Part shown: piece by piece, positions 35,553 through 44,814 of the stretch | Position numbering within the stretch: position 1 is the first letter of the stretch | Layout: every line of letters starts with the position of its first letter | Assembly: GCA_963727955.1 (NCBI GenBank) | Contig: CAVSII010000003.1 | Location: 372,001-436,000, forward strand | DNA from: Bog-756 sp963727955 | GTDB lineage: Bacteria; Actinomycetota; Acidimicrobiia; Acidimicrobiales; RAAP-2 | Direction: 5' to 3' | Length of the DNA stretch: 64,000 bases | Made by a program: the position numbers and the translations under genes | Notes under the pieces: model-generated | What the model saw: the letters and a program-made list of their open reading frames with translations, nothing else | The model's database searches: none | Told to the model about the DNA's origin: nothing

Positions 35553-35952
35553 GGACGATCGAGGCCAGCTGCCTCTCGTCGAAGTACTTGGCAGCTTCGT
35601 TCCACACGTCGTCAGGCACCGCGTTTGACCGATCACTCAACCGGGTGGCCTCCTCGGCCAGAGCCATAGCCGCCCGTTCGGCCTGGCTGAAGTAGGGCGA
35701 CTCGGCCCACGCTGCTATCGCAGCCAGCTTCTCGACGGACATGCCGTTCTTCACCGCGCTCTTGAAGCCGGCATCCACGCAGAAACTGCAGCCGTTGATC
35801 TGGCTGGCCCGCATGTGGACCAGCTCCAGCACCTCGGGATCCACCCCGCCGGAGTGGGCGGCGGCCATGAGATCCTGGATCGCTTTTGTGGCTCCGGGGA
35901 GGAGCTTGGCGGGGTTCTCGATCCGGGCGTGCAACTCTTTGGTCTCGCTCAT
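35553..35952 (-). CDS. Carboxymuconolactone decarboxylase (AhpD-like) family protein, 5' exon
   Basis: First 133 codons from ATG 35952, with AAGGAG 6 nt upstream. AhpD-fold: ELHARIENPAKLLPG, VLELVHMRASQINGCSFCVDAG with the redox CxxC (Cys55, Cys58), and FDERQLASIV just before the intron. The His four residues after the second Cys, usual in AhpD relays, is Gly62. Without splicing, translation would end 15 codons into the intron. It is divergent from an ECF41-type sigma gene, the classic partner of CMD genes. Probable role: peroxide or thiol detoxification. Confidence 0.88.
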
Positions 35953-35974
35953 TTTCTTCTCCTTGTGCATGCGG

Positions 35975-36001
35975 GGTCACACCGGCGTCGGATCGCCGGT
36001 C
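35975..36001 (+). promoter_or_regulatory. ECF41-type promoter of the sigma factor gene
   Basis: GGTCACA (35975-35981), exactly 16 bp, then GGTC (35998-36001). This matches the ECF41 consensus TGTCACA-N16-CGTC with one mismatch in each box, and it points to the sigma gene start at 36033. It fits autoregulation by the sigma factor itself. Confidence 0.6.
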
Positions 36002-36032
36002 TATACGTGTAGACCATCCACAACGGAGGATT

Positions 36033-36898
36033 GTGACCGTGACCGATTCCGATTGGCTGGCGGAGCGTTTCGAGGAGTTCCGAGTCCGCCTGAGCCAGGT
36101 TGCCTACCGCATGCTCGGCTCCCATGCCGAAGCCGACGACGCCGTGCAGGAGGCGTGGATCCGCTTCAGCCGCACCGATACCAGCGATGTGGAGAACCTC
36201 GGTGGCTGGCTCACCACCGTCGTCTCGCGGGTCTGCCTCAACACCCTCCAATCCCGCCGCACCCATCCGCTCACCACCCTGGACCGGGAAGGGCCGTCGG
36301 AGGGCTCCGACACACCTGACCCCGAGCAGCAGGCCGTCCTGGTCGACTCGATCGGCTTGGCCCTGCTCGTCGTGCTCGACAACCTCACCCCGGCCGAGCG
36401 GGTGGCTTTCGTCTCCATGACATGTTCGCTGTCCCCTTCGAGGACATCGCCCCCGTCGTCGGCCGCAGCACTCCCGCCACCCGCCAGCTGGCCAGCCGGG
36501 CCCGCCGTCGGGTCCAGGGCCACGATCCAGACGCTCACTCCTCTGTCAACAAGCACGCAGAGCTCGTCAACGCCTTCCTCGACGCCGTCCACAACGGAGA
36601 CTTCACCGCTCTCCTGTCCATCCTCGACCCCGACGCCGTTCTAAGTGCCGACCAAGCAACAGTGAAACTGGGCGCCCCTGCGCCAGAGATCCGGGGTTCC
36701 GAGGCGGTCGCCTCCTTCCTCAGGCGTGCCCGCGGTGCGCTCCCCGTGATCGTCAATGGCGAAGCGGGCGCGGCCTGGCTCCCGAAGGGCCGGCTGCGCG
36801 TGTTGTTCCGGTTCACCGTCAGCGAAGACAAGATCGTGGCGGTCCATCTCATCGCCGATCCGGACACCATCAGCGGACTCGAGATAACCATTGCCTAA
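36033..36898 (+). pseudogene. ECF41/SigJ-type sigma factor with SnoaL-like C-terminal domain, one-base frameshift
   Basis: From GTG 36033 (SD CGGAGG). Sigma region 2: FRVRLSQVAYRMLGSHAEA, DDAVQEAWIRFSR and NLGGWLTTVVSRVCLN. The frame breaks at about 36412 within TPAERVAFV; adding one base gives VAFVLHDMFAVPFEDIA and continues through region 4 (GRSTPATRQLASRARRRV) into a SnoaL/NTF2-like domain (LVNAFLDAVHNGDFTALLSILDPDAVL) to 36898, 288 residues in all. In ECF41 factors this C-terminal domain acts as a built-in regulator. Divergent from the intron-interrupted CMD gene. Assembly error or a real knock-out. Confidence 0.85.
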
Positions 36899-37009
36899 GT
36901 GGGCATGTCCATGAGGAGAGTCCTGCGAGCCAGGTGCCAGTGACAGATGTCCACGACGAGGGCATTGCCTTATCATCGGAATCATCTCACCGGTGAGAGG
37001 AACAGCACC

Positions 37010-38182
37010 ATGACCAATTACGGCGACTGGCAATTGGCGATCTATATCAACGGTCTGTCAGGCGAACGACCCGAGCTACCGATGACGTTCGCGGAGCTCG
37101 AACGGCGTGCCGAGGCGGCTATGCCTGAAGCGATCTGGTCGTACGTTGCGGGCGGTGCCGGTGATGAACGCACCCAAAGGGCCAACGTCACCGCGTTCGA
37201 CCGTTGGGGTCTGATGCCACGGATGCTGGCCGGTGCCAGCCAGCGCGACCTGTCAATCGAACTGTTCGGTACCCGGCTCCCGACCCCACTGATGCTCGCT
37301 CCGATCGGGGTCATAGGCATCTGCGACCCCGACGGCCACGGCGACCTGTTGACAGCGCGCGCCGCCGCGTCCACTGGAGTGCCGATGATCGCCTCCACGC
37401 TCACCCAGGACCCCATGGAACAGGTCACTGCCGAGCTGGGAGACACGCCAGGCTGGTTTCAGCTCTACCCGCCCAACGACGACGAGCTGACGGAGAGCTT
37501 CGTGCACCGCGCCGAAGCGGCGGGCTTTTCTGGCATCGTGGTCACCTTGGACACGCTCAGCCTTGGCTGGCGTCCTCGTGACCTCTCGATCGGGAGCTTC
37601 CCGCAACTCGGCGGGCTGTGCCTGGCCAACTACATGTCCGACCCCGTCTTTCGGACACGACTCAAAGCACCACCGGACGAGGACCCACTCGCCGCGGCAG
37701 CCGTCTGGGCCACCATCTTCGGCGACCCGGGTCTCAACTGGGATGATCTCACTCGCCTCCGCTCCCTGACCAAACTGCCGCTGCTCCTCAAGGGAATCTG
37801 TCATCCTGACGACGCCCGCCGGGCCGTAGATGCCGGCGTCGACGGCATCTACTGTTCGACCCACGGCGGTCGCCAGGCCAACGGCGGGCTGGCGGCACTC
37901 GAATGCCTACCGGGCGTGGTCGACGCCGTTGGGCCCGGCGTGCCAGTGATCTTCGATTCGGGGGTGCGCAGCGGGTCGGACGTGGTCAAAGCACTGGCGC
38001 TGGGTGCGTCGGCGGTGGCGATCGGGAGGCCCTACGCCTACGGGCTGGCCGTGGGCGGCCAGCTTGGGATCGAGCACGTGCTGCACTGTCTGCTCGCCGA
38101 GGCCGACTTGACTATGGCCATCGACGGTTACCCACGCGTGGGCGACCTGACCAGGGAAGCGCTGCGCGAGACCCACGTCTAG
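37010..38182 (+). CDS. FMN-dependent alpha-hydroxy-acid oxidising protein (lactate 2-monooxygenase-like)
   Basis: 390 residues from ATG 37010 (GAGAGG upstream). TIM-barrel flavoenzyme: WSYVAGGAGDERTQRAN, PLMLAPIGVIG, the catalytic STHGGRQANGG and the phosphate-binding SGVRSGSDVVKALALGA and AIGRPYAYGLAVGG. Length and motifs match lactate monooxygenase/oxidase, converting lactate to acetate plus CO2 or to pyruvate. Which of these cannot be told. It follows the sigma gene by 111 bp; co-control is possible but not shown. Confidence 0.9.
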   Translation: MTNYGDWQLAIYINGLSGERPELPMTFAELERRAEAAMPEAIWSYVAGGAGDERTQRANVTAFDRWGLMPRMLAGASQRDLSIELFGTRLPTPLMLAPIGVIGICDPDGHGDLLTARAAASTGVPMIASTLTQDPMEQVTAELGDTPGWFQLYPPNDDELTESFVHRAEAAGFSGIVVTLDTLSLGWRPRDLSIGSFPQLGGLCLANYMSDPVFRTRLKAPPDEDPLAAAAVWATIFGDPGLNWDDLTRLRSLTKLPLLLKGICHPDDARRAVDAGVDGIYCSTHGGRQANGGLAALECLPGVVDAVGPGVPVIFDSGVRSGSDVVKALALGASAVAIGRPYAYGLAVGGQLGIEHVLHCLLAEADLTMAIDGYPRVGDLTREALRETHV

Positions 38183-38236
38183 GCGGACGAGGACGACGGG
38201 TGGCGCCCTCCGTCCTGTCCCGAAGCACGGGCTACC

Positions 38237-40123
38237 TCAGTGGCCACCCACGAGCCCGCGACCGGCGGCGGCGATGTGGTCAGCGTCTATGCCGGCCCAG
38301 GCCATGAGCTCCGCCCCGGTGCCCGAGCCGGGCATCCCCCTGACGGCCAGGTGGGCGAAGTGGAGGCTCGTCGGACCGTTCGACAACAGGCATTCGGTGA
38401 CGGCCGATCCCAGGCCGCCTTCGGGATGGTGGTCCTCCACCACGACGATCCGGCCGGACGTGGCCGCTGCCGCTTCCGAGAGGGTGGCACCGTCGATCGG
38501 CTTGACGGAGTAGCAGTCGACGACCCGAGCCTGGATCCCCTCGCCCTCCAGAAGGTCCGCTGCCTTCAAGCACTCGTGGAGGGTGACGCCGGCGCCCACC
38601 AACGTGACCTGGTCGGCCTCGGAGGAGCGCAGGACCTTCGAGCCGCCGGGGGCGAATGCCTCCCCGGCCTCGTAGATCACGGGATAAGCGCCGCGTGTGG
38701 TGCGGATGTAGCTGATCCCCGAATTGTCGGCCATGGCCGCCACCAACGCGGCCGTGCTCGGAGCATCGCTCGGGTACAGGACGGTGGAGCCGTGCACCGA
38801 ACGGATCATGGCGATGTCCTCGAGACCCATCTGCGAGGGACCATCGGCGCCGATCTCGACCCCGCAATGCGATCCCGACAGGCGTAGATCGACCCCGGAG
38901 ATAGCGCCCATGCGCACGAAGTCGAAGGCCCGGGTGAAGAATGCGGCGAACGTGGAGGCGAACGTCTTGTAGCCGCGGGCGTTCAACCCGGTGGCCGCGG
39001 CGACCAGCTGCTGCTCGGCTATGAACATCTCGAAGTAGCGATCGGGAAAGACGTGCTTGAATTCGTCGGCATGGGTCGAGTTGCTCACTTCAGCGTCCAA
39101 CACGATCACCCTCGGATCGGCGGTCCCGATGGCCACCAAGGCGTCGCCGTAGGCCTTGCGGGTGGCAACCGAGCCGCCGACGTCGTACCGGGGCAGGTCG
39201 GCCGTTGCCGCCGTCGTGGCCGACGGCCCCCGGTCCGGGGCCTTGTCGGGAAGGGGGCCACGGACGACAAGGTGCCGCTCACCCCCGAGCTCCTCGATGG
39301 CGCGCCTCGCCATGTCGGGCGGGAAGGGCTTGCCGTGCCAACCTTCTTTGTTCTCGACCTCCGAGAAACCCCGGCCCTTGATGGTCTTGGCCACGATCAC
39401 TGTGGGACGGTCCCCACCCATGCCCTCTGCCTCGGCAAAGGCGCCTTCGATGGCGGAGAGGTCGTGACCGTCGATGACGAGAGTGCGGGCGCCGAAGGCC
39501 TCGAAGCGCTGTTGGTAGAGGTCGACGTCCCAACCGAGGTCGGTCGGTCCCCGCTGCCCGAGCCGGTTGATGTCGGCCATCACCACCAGGTTGGACAGTT
39601 TGTAATAGGACGCCTTGTCGATGGCTTCCCAGATCGATCCCTCGGCCAGCTCGCTGTCGCCGCAGAGCACCCACACCCGGAAAGGAAGGTGCTCGAGGTA
39701 CCGGCCGGAGAGGGCAATGCCGACACTGTCAGGCAGGCCCTGGCCCAGTGAGCCGGTGGCCACGTCCACCCAGGGCAGCACCGGGGTCGGATGACCCTCG
39801 AGGCGCTGACCGAACCGCCGGTATCCGGTCATCAGCTCCTCGTCGCTCACCACCCCGACCGCCTTGAACAACGAGTAGAGAAGGGGCGAGGCGTGACCCT
39901 TGGAGAAGACGAGATGGTCGTTGGCCGGGGTGTCTGGGTCGTCCCAGTCGTAACGCAGGTGACGGGCCGCCAACACCGCGATCAGATCAGCCGCCGACAT
40001 GCTCGAGGTGGGGTGACCGGAGCCGGCGCTGGTCGAGGACCGGATCGAGTCGACTCGGAGTTGCGCCGCCAGCTCTGCGATGGTGTCGAGGCCGGTCAAT
40101 TGGGTGGCGGCTTCAGTCGTCAT
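38237..40123 (-). CDS. tkt: Transketolase
   Basis: 628 residues in one chain from ATG 40123, which has AAGGAG just upstream (a start 8 codons earlier lacks one). Thiamine-diphosphate binding: GSGHPTSSMSAAD, the GDSELAEGSIWEA motif with the following NLVVMADINRLGQ, pyrimidine-domain Glu in MFIAEQQLVAAATGLN, and DLRLSGSHCGVEIGADGPSQ. It moves two-carbon units in the pentose-phosphate pathway. The sequence resembles the clade shared by actinobacteria and metazoa more than E. coli TktA. Convergent with the lactate-oxidase gene. Confidence 0.93.
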   Translation of the reverse strand: MTTEAATQLTGLDTIAELAAQLRVDSIRSSTSAGSGHPTSSMSAADLIAVLAARHLRYDWDDPDTPANDHLVFSKGHASPLLYSLFKAVGVVSDEELMTGYRRFGQRLEGHPTPVLPWVDVATGSLGQGLPDSVGIALSGRYLEHLPFRVWVLCGDSELAEGSIWEAIDKASYYKLSNLVVMADINRLGQRGPTDLGWDVDLYQQRFEAFGARTLVIDGHDLSAIEGAFAEAEGMGGDRPTVIVAKTIKGRGFSEVENKEGWHGKPFPPDMARRAIEELGGERHLVVRGPLPDKAPDRGPSATTAATADLPRYDVGGSVATRKAYGDALVAIGTADPRVIVLDAEVSNSTHADEFKHVFPDRYFEMFIAEQQLVAAATGLNARGYKTFASTFAAFFTRAFDFVRMGAISGVDLRLSGSHCGVEIGADGPSQMGLEDIAMIRSVHGSTVLYPSDAPSTAALVAAMADNSGISYIRTTRGAYPVIYEAGEAFAPGGSKVLRSSEADQVTLVGAGVTLHECLKAADLLEGEGIQARVVDCYSVKPIDGATLSEAAAATSGRIVVVEDHHPEGGLGSAVTECLLSNGPTSLHFAHLAVRGMPGSGTGAELMAWAGIDADHIAAAGRGLVGGH

Positions 40124-40323
40124 GGCGGCTCCTTGGGGTTTGCTCACTCCTACCTAAATGTCCATCTCTTCTACCCTAAAAGCCCGGCCCTATCTTGTCC
40201 CCTGTCGAAACCGGCCAACCGAACTCTCCCGGATCGTCACTCCTGAAGGTCTGGCATGAAAAAGGTTCGAGTCCGGCGATAGTGGTGTGGTTCAAACAAG
40301 CGTTGCCTGGGTAGAGCGGGCCG

Positions 40324-42711
40324 ATGGTCATTTCCCGCGGAATCCAGCTTAGGAAAATCTCCACAGCGGGGCGCGCCGCCCTCATAGTTGCAATCACAAT
40401 CGCTGCCGGACTTGTCGTCTGCGTGGTTCCGGTGGCCCGCACTGCGGCGTCAACTCCCACGATCGACGCGGTCGGCAGCGCCGAGCAGGTGTACGTGACC
40501 GGCTTGACGTCCTCTGCTCAGGCCTCACTCACCACGTCCCACGGAAAGACCCTCTACACGCAAACAGCAGATTCGCTCGGTGGCCTTCTCTTCCGCAATG
40601 TTCCGCCGGGCAAGGGGTACCGGGTGGTCCTGAGCTCGGACGGGGCAGAGTCGGCCCCGATCACGGTGCACAGCGATGCCGCGGCACCATGGGATCCGAG
40701 TATCTACAACCAGACGATTTCAGACAATGGGTACCAGTACCTCACCACCCGCGACGGGACGAAGCTTGCCATCGATGTCCATCCGCCCACTGACCCGGCC
40801 GGCGAGCCCGGGTTGCCGCCCGGCACTCCCCTAGCGAACGGCCCCACTGACTACCTTCCTCCGTACCCGACGCTGATCGAATATTCAGGCTATGGGTACG
40901 CGGACCCAGCCGGACCGGAGAACGGAATCGCCATCCTCGCCAATCTCATGGGTTTCGCGGTCGTCGATGTCAATATGCGCGGCACCGGATGCTCGGGTGG
41001 GGCTTTCAACTTCTTCGAACCGATGCAGAACCTGGACGGGTATGACGTCATACAGACGATTGCCAACCAACCGTGGGTGCTGGACCACAAGGTCGGCATG
41101 ATGGGCATCTCCTACGGGGCCATCAGCCAGCTGTTCGTGTCCCAACTCGATCCGCCCGCCCTCGAGGCCATCTCGCCGCTATCGACCATCGATGCCACAG
41201 CGTCGACGCTGTACCCCGGGGGCATCCTCAACACCGGCTTCGCAGTGGCCTGGGGCGAACAGCGACAATCGGACGCCGAACCGGCCGGACCCAACAGCGG
41301 ACAGGCGTGGGCGTATCAGCAGATCCAAGACGGCGACACTATCTGTGCGGCCAACCAGGACCTCCACGGTGAGGCGACGGATCTCTTGTCCGAGATCACC
41401 GCCAACTCGTACTACAACCCAGCAGTGGCGAACCCCTTGGATCCGGACACCTTCGTCAACAAGATAAACGTGCCGGTCTTCATGGCCTGCCAGTGGGAAG
41501 ACGAGCAGACCGGCGGACACTGTCCGGAACTGGTCTCGCATTTTACGGGTACGACCGAGAAGTGGTTCACCTTCACCAATGGTGCCCACATCGATTCGCT
41601 GGATCCGGCCACCTTCGACCGATGGTACGACTTCCTCGAATTGTTCGTCGCCCACCAGGCACCCATCGTGGACTCGGCGGTCATCCGGGCCGCAGCGCCG
41701 GTCATCTACGAGGATGCCATGGGAACTCCGGACACGGATCCGATCACCCTGCCCCTCGACCCGATCCAGACCATCCCGACCTACAGCGCGGCTCTGTCCG
41801 CCTTCGAACAACTACCTGAGATACGGGTGCTTTTCGACAACGGCGCCGGCTCTTCGCCCACTGACACCCAGAGTGCGGGTGATCCCTACCCCGGCTTCGA
41901 GGACGACTTCTCGTCGTTCCCCATTCCGGGAACCACGGCCCAAACCTGGTACCTCGGCCCCAATGGAACGCTGGCCAACCAGCCACCGGCAAAAGAAGGC
42001 ATCAACTGGTACACCTCGAATGCAAGCGCACTTCCACTGACCGACTTCGGCACCAACACCGGTAGCGGCGGGTTGTGGGGCAACGCTTCGCAGTGGCAAT
42101 GGAACTGGGAGCAGAATCCCTCGGGCTCCGCAGTCTCCTTTGCTTCGGCCCCGTTGACGAGCGATACAACAGTGATCGGTGGTGGCGCGGTGTACGTCTG
42201 GGTGCGTTCATCCACCCCTGACGTCGACCTTCAAGCAACAGTCAGCGAGGTCCGCCCGGACGGGAACGAGACGTTCGTCCAGAACGGCTGGATACAAGCG
42301 AGCGAGCGCAAGCTGTCCACCGGTTCCGACAACGAATTCGATACGCCGAGCACAACGCTTGATCCGATCCCCAGCTATAAAGAGGGCGACGTGGCGTCCA
42401 TGCCGTCCGGCAAGTTCGTCAAGGTCGCCATTCCGCTCTACTACGAAGGGCACGTCTACCGTGCGGGATCGAGCATTCGGGTCACCATTTCTGCGCCCAA
42501 CGGCACCCAGCCCGTGTGGTCCTTCGGCCAAACGGTGCCCAGTGGAACGGCGACCGTATCGATCGCCTTCTCCAAATCCATGCCGTCGAGCCTCATCCTC
42601 CCGGTCGTTCCCGGTGTGCAGGTACCGACTTCGCTGCCGGCGTGCCCGAGCCTGCGCAACGAGCCATGCAGGTCCTACCAACCGATCGTGAACAACGTGG
42701 CCAGCCAATGA
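40324..42711 (+). CDS. Secreted CocE/NonD-family hydrolase (X-Pro dipeptidyl-peptidase type)
   Basis: 795 residues. A signal peptide or anchor (ALIVAITIAAGLVVCVVPVA, then TAAST) is followed by a small beta domain, an alpha/beta-hydrolase core with YSGYGYADPAG, nucleophile elbow GISYGA and a catalytic His in FTNGAHIDSLD. A C-terminal jelly-roll XPD-C domain (SGSAVSFASAPLTSDTTV ... GSSIRVTISAPNG) ends it. The family includes cocaine esterase and glutaryl acylase; the substrate is unknown. TAGAGC lies 6 nt before ATG 40324 with no SD, so it may be leaderless. A stem-loop follows at 42814. Confidence 0.9.
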   Translation: MVISRGIQLRKISTAGRAALIVAITIAAGLVVCVVPVARTAASTPTIDAVGSAEQVYVTGLTSSAQASLTTSHGKTLYTQTADSLGGLLFRNVPPGKGYRVVLSSDGAESAPITVHSDAAAPWDPSIYNQTISDNGYQYLTTRDGTKLAIDVHPPTDPAGEPGLPPGTPLANGPTDYLPPYPTLIEYSGYGYADPAGPENGIAILANLMGFAVVDVNMRGTGCSGGAFNFFEPMQNLDGYDVIQTIANQPWVLDHKVGMMGISYGAISQLFVSQLDPPALEAISPLSTIDATASTLYPGGILNTGFAVAWGEQRQSDAEPAGPNSGQAWAYQQIQDGDTICAANQDLHGEATDLLSEITANSYYNPAVANPLDPDTFVNKINVPVFMACQWEDEQTGGHCPELVSHFTGTTEKWFTFTNGAHIDSLDPATFDRWYDFLELFVAHQAPIVDSAVIRAAAPVIYEDAMGTPDTDPITLPLDPIQTIPTYSAALSAFEQLPEIRVLFDNGAGSSPTDTQSAGDPYPGFEDDFSSFPIPGTTAQTWYLGPNGTLANQPPAKEGINWYTSNASALPLTDFGTNTGSGGLWGNASQWQWNWEQNPSGSAVSFASAPLTSDTTVIGGGAVYVWVRSSTPDVDLQATVSEVRPDGNETFVQNGWIQASERKLSTGSDNEFDTPSTTLDPIPSYKEGDVASMPSGKFVKVAIPLYYEGHVYRAGSSIRVTISAPNGTQPVWSFGQTVPSGTATVSIAFSKSMPSSLILPVVPGVQVPTSLPACPSLRNEPCRSYQPIVNNVASQ

Positions 42712-42813
42712 GGTGACCTGACAACCCCCGCTTGACGTCCGGAAGATCACCCACCTTGGACCCGCAACCGCCACATGGCTGTGTCGGAGTGTCTGAGGCA
42801 ATCGGGTTGCGGG

Positions 42814-42830
42814 GGTGCCCTAGGGGCACC
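42814..42830. terminator. Stem-loop between convergent genes
   Basis: GGTGCCC / GGGCACC with a 3-nt loop, 6 bp before the end of the permease gene (42836) and about 100 bp after the hydrolase stop (42711). No T-tract. Probable terminator for either strand. Confidence 0.55.
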
Positions 42831-42835
42831 ACCCG

Positions 42836-43687
42836 TCAGTCCGTGCAGCGCTTGTTGAAGAAGTACGAAGCCAGCGGGGCGGCGATGGCGATGATGACCA
42901 CCGACCAGATCAGTGACGCCTCTATCGGGTGCTGCATCGGCCAGGCGTTGACCACGTGCGATGGATTGGGGTTGTTCCAGAGGTCCCGCACTCCGGCACA
43001 GACCGCCGAGACGGGGTTCCAGTCGGCGATGGCCTGCATCCAGCCCGGCATGTGCGCGGTGGGCACCATGGCGTTGGAGACGAAGGCCAAAGGAAACAGC
43101 ACGATGAAACCGAACGAAGCCGCCGACTCCGGGCTTTTGGCGTTCAACCCCACGCACTGGGCGATCCACGTGAGCGAGTAGGCGAAGAACAGAACCAGCA
43201 GGAATCCGGCCAGGATGGCCACCATGCTGGCGTCCGACCGCCAGCCGACCACGAGCCCTGTCAGCCCCACGATCAGCGCGCACAAACATGACGTCATGAA
43301 ATCGGCCGCCGACCGCCCGATCAATACGGACGGCCGCCAGAGGGGCAGCGCCCGGAAGCGGTCGATCATCCCCTCGTGCAGGTCGGTCGACAACCCGACC
43401 GCCGTGCCCATCACCGAGGTGACCAGGTTGAGTGCCAAGATGCCGGCCAGCAAGTAGTCCTTGTAGGAGCCGCCGCCCGGGATCGGGATCGCCCCACCGA
43501 AGATGAAAACGAACAGGAAGGTGAAGAGCACAGGCTGGATGGTCACGTCCGAGAGCTGCATCGGCTCACGTGAAATGTGCACCAGGTTGCGCCGGGCCAT
43601 GGCCCAGATGTCAGCCAGAGGTCCGAGTGCACCAGCTGAGCGCGGGCTGTCCACCCGCACCGGGCGAGGCGTCAGTGTCGTGGTCAT
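42836..43687 (-). CDS. ABC-2 exporter permease (DrrB-like)
   Basis: 283 residues; LADIWAMARRNLVHISREP is the typical DrrB/daunorubicin-type start, then six hydrophobic segments (PVLFTFLFVFIFGGAI, FMTSCLCALIVGLTGLVVGW, FGFIVLFPLAFVSNAMVP). Its start overlaps the ATPase stop (TGATG). It exports a drug or lipid together with the ATPase; the TetR gene upstream probably controls it. Confidence 0.92.
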   Translation of the reverse strand: MTTTLTPRPVRVDSPRSAGALGPLADIWAMARRNLVHISREPMQLSDVTIQPVLFTFLFVFIFGGAIPIPGGGSYKDYLLAGILALNLVTSVMGTAVGLSTDLHEGMIDRFRALPLWRPSVLIGRSAADFMTSCLCALIVGLTGLVVGWRSDASMVAILAGFLLVLFFAYSLTWIAQCVGLNAKSPESAASFGFIVLFPLAFVSNAMVPTAHMPGWMQAIADWNPVSAVCAGVRDLWNNPNPSHVVNAWPMQHPIEASLIWSVVIIAIAAPLASYFFNKRCTD

Positions 43688-44751
43688 CAGGCGTTCGCTC
43701 CTTCGAGTTCGGAGGCCCGGCCGCCGCCGACGGGCGACGGGCCAACACCGGAGGGCCCTCGTCCGCCACCCCCGCCGTCCCCGTCGACACCGTCGTCGTC
43801 GGCCGCGTCCTCTTCTATGTGGTCACCCGTCAAGCTGAAGAACACGTCATCCAATGACGGCTGTCGCACCTCGATGTTGTCCACCAGCACTCCAGCGGCG
43901 TCAAGAGCCCGCACCAGGGTGGTCGCCAGCCCTGGTGACGAGTCGACGCCGGCCGACAGTTGACGCCCGTCTTCGCTCACGTCCACCTGGCCGGCCACCA
44001 ACCCGGCGATGGCTGGTACGGCCGCCACCGAAGTCTCGGCCAACGTAACTTCCACCCGGGCGCTCTTGGAGGCCTCCTTCAGCTCCAGCGGCGTCCCATT
44101 GGCCACCACCAGCCCGTGGTTCACCACCACGATGCGATCGGCCAGCTCGTCCGCCTCCTCCAGGTACTGCGTCGTCAGCAGCACCGTCACGCCCTCGTCC
44201 AGCAGTACGCGGATGGCGTCCCACACCCGCTGGCGTGATGTCGGGTCCAGCCCGGTGGTCGGCTCGTCGAGGAACAGGACCGGCGGCCGGGTCATGAGCG
44301 ACGCCGCCAAGTCCAGCCGGCGCCGCATGCCGCCCGAGTAGCCCTTCAGCACCCGGTCGGCCGCATGGGTCAGCTCGAACTGCTCGAGCAGCTCGGCCGC
44401 CCGGGCCTTGGCTGCCCTGCGCCCCATGTCGCACAGCTCCCCGACCAGGGTCAGGTTCTGGCGCCCGGTCAGCAGCCCGTCCAAGGTGGCGTCCTGAGCG
44501 GCTACGCCGATGTGGTGGCGCACCTCGTTGGGATGCTTCACCACATCGACCCCGGCCACCATGGCCGTCCCGGCATCGGGTATGGCCAGCGTGGTCAGGA
44601 TCCGGACCGCCGTGGTCTTGCCGGCGCCGTTGGGCCCGAGCAGGCCCAGGATGGTTCCGGCCGGCACGCCGAACGACACGCCGGCCAGGGCCTGGGTGTC
44701 GCCGTACCGCTTCTGCAATCCTTCGGCTTGAATCATCAGATCAGTAGCCAT
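43687..44751 (-). CDS. ABC exporter ATPase (DrrA-like)
   Basis: 354 residues from ATG 44751, with AAGGA 5 nt before it (an ATG two codons earlier has no room for an SD). Full ABC domain: GPNGAGKTTAVRIL, signature YSGGMRRRLD, LFLDEPTTGLDP and LLTTQYLEEAD. The DrrA-type C-terminal domain follows (VRQPSLDDVFFSLTG), then a Gly/Asp-rich tail of 40 residues. Operon with the permease. Two TetR-type operators lie directly upstream. Confidence 0.93.
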   Translation of the reverse strand: MATDLMIQAEGLQKRYGDTQALAGVSFGVPAGTILGLLGPNGAGKTTAVRILTTLAIPDAGTAMVAGVDVVKHPNEVRHHIGVAAQDATLDGLLTGRQNLTLVGELCDMGRRAAKARAAELLEQFELTHAADRVLKGYSGGMRRRLDLAASLMTRPPVLFLDEPTTGLDPTSRQRVWDAIRVLLDEGVTVLLTTQYLEEADELADRIVVVNHGLVVANGTPLELKEASKSARVEVTLAETSVAAVPAIAGLVAGQVDVSEDGRQLSAGVDSSPGLATTLVRALDAAGVLVDNIEVRQPSLDDVFFSLTGDHIEEDAADDDGVDGDGGGGGRGPSGVGPSPVGGGRASELEGANA

Positions 44752-44768
44752 GGACATCCTTACCGGTC

Positions 44769-44814
44769 GTTAAGTAAACTACTTACTAACCGCATGGTAA
44801 GGAATAAACTTACC
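44769..44814. promoter_or_regulatory. Two operator-like inverted repeats between the exporter and the TetR gene
   Basis: Site A: GTTAAGTAA (44769-44777) with ACTTACTAAC (44781-44790), an imperfect inverted repeat. Site B: GGTAAG (44796-44801), 7-bp spacer, CTTACC (44809-44814), perfect. Both contain the half-site TTAC/GTAA and lie in the 89-bp gap between the divergent exporter and TetR genes. Likely TetR binding sites covering both promoters. Confidence 0.6.

Noticed and set aside
34218..35669. 483-codon plus-strand frame opposite the group II intron
   Set aside because: Antisense to the maturase and intron RNA; no domain likeness.
40200..40300. tRNA-like T-arm (GGTTCGAGTCC) before the CocE gene
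   Set aside because: No acceptor stem, D-arm or anticodon arm can be formed around it.
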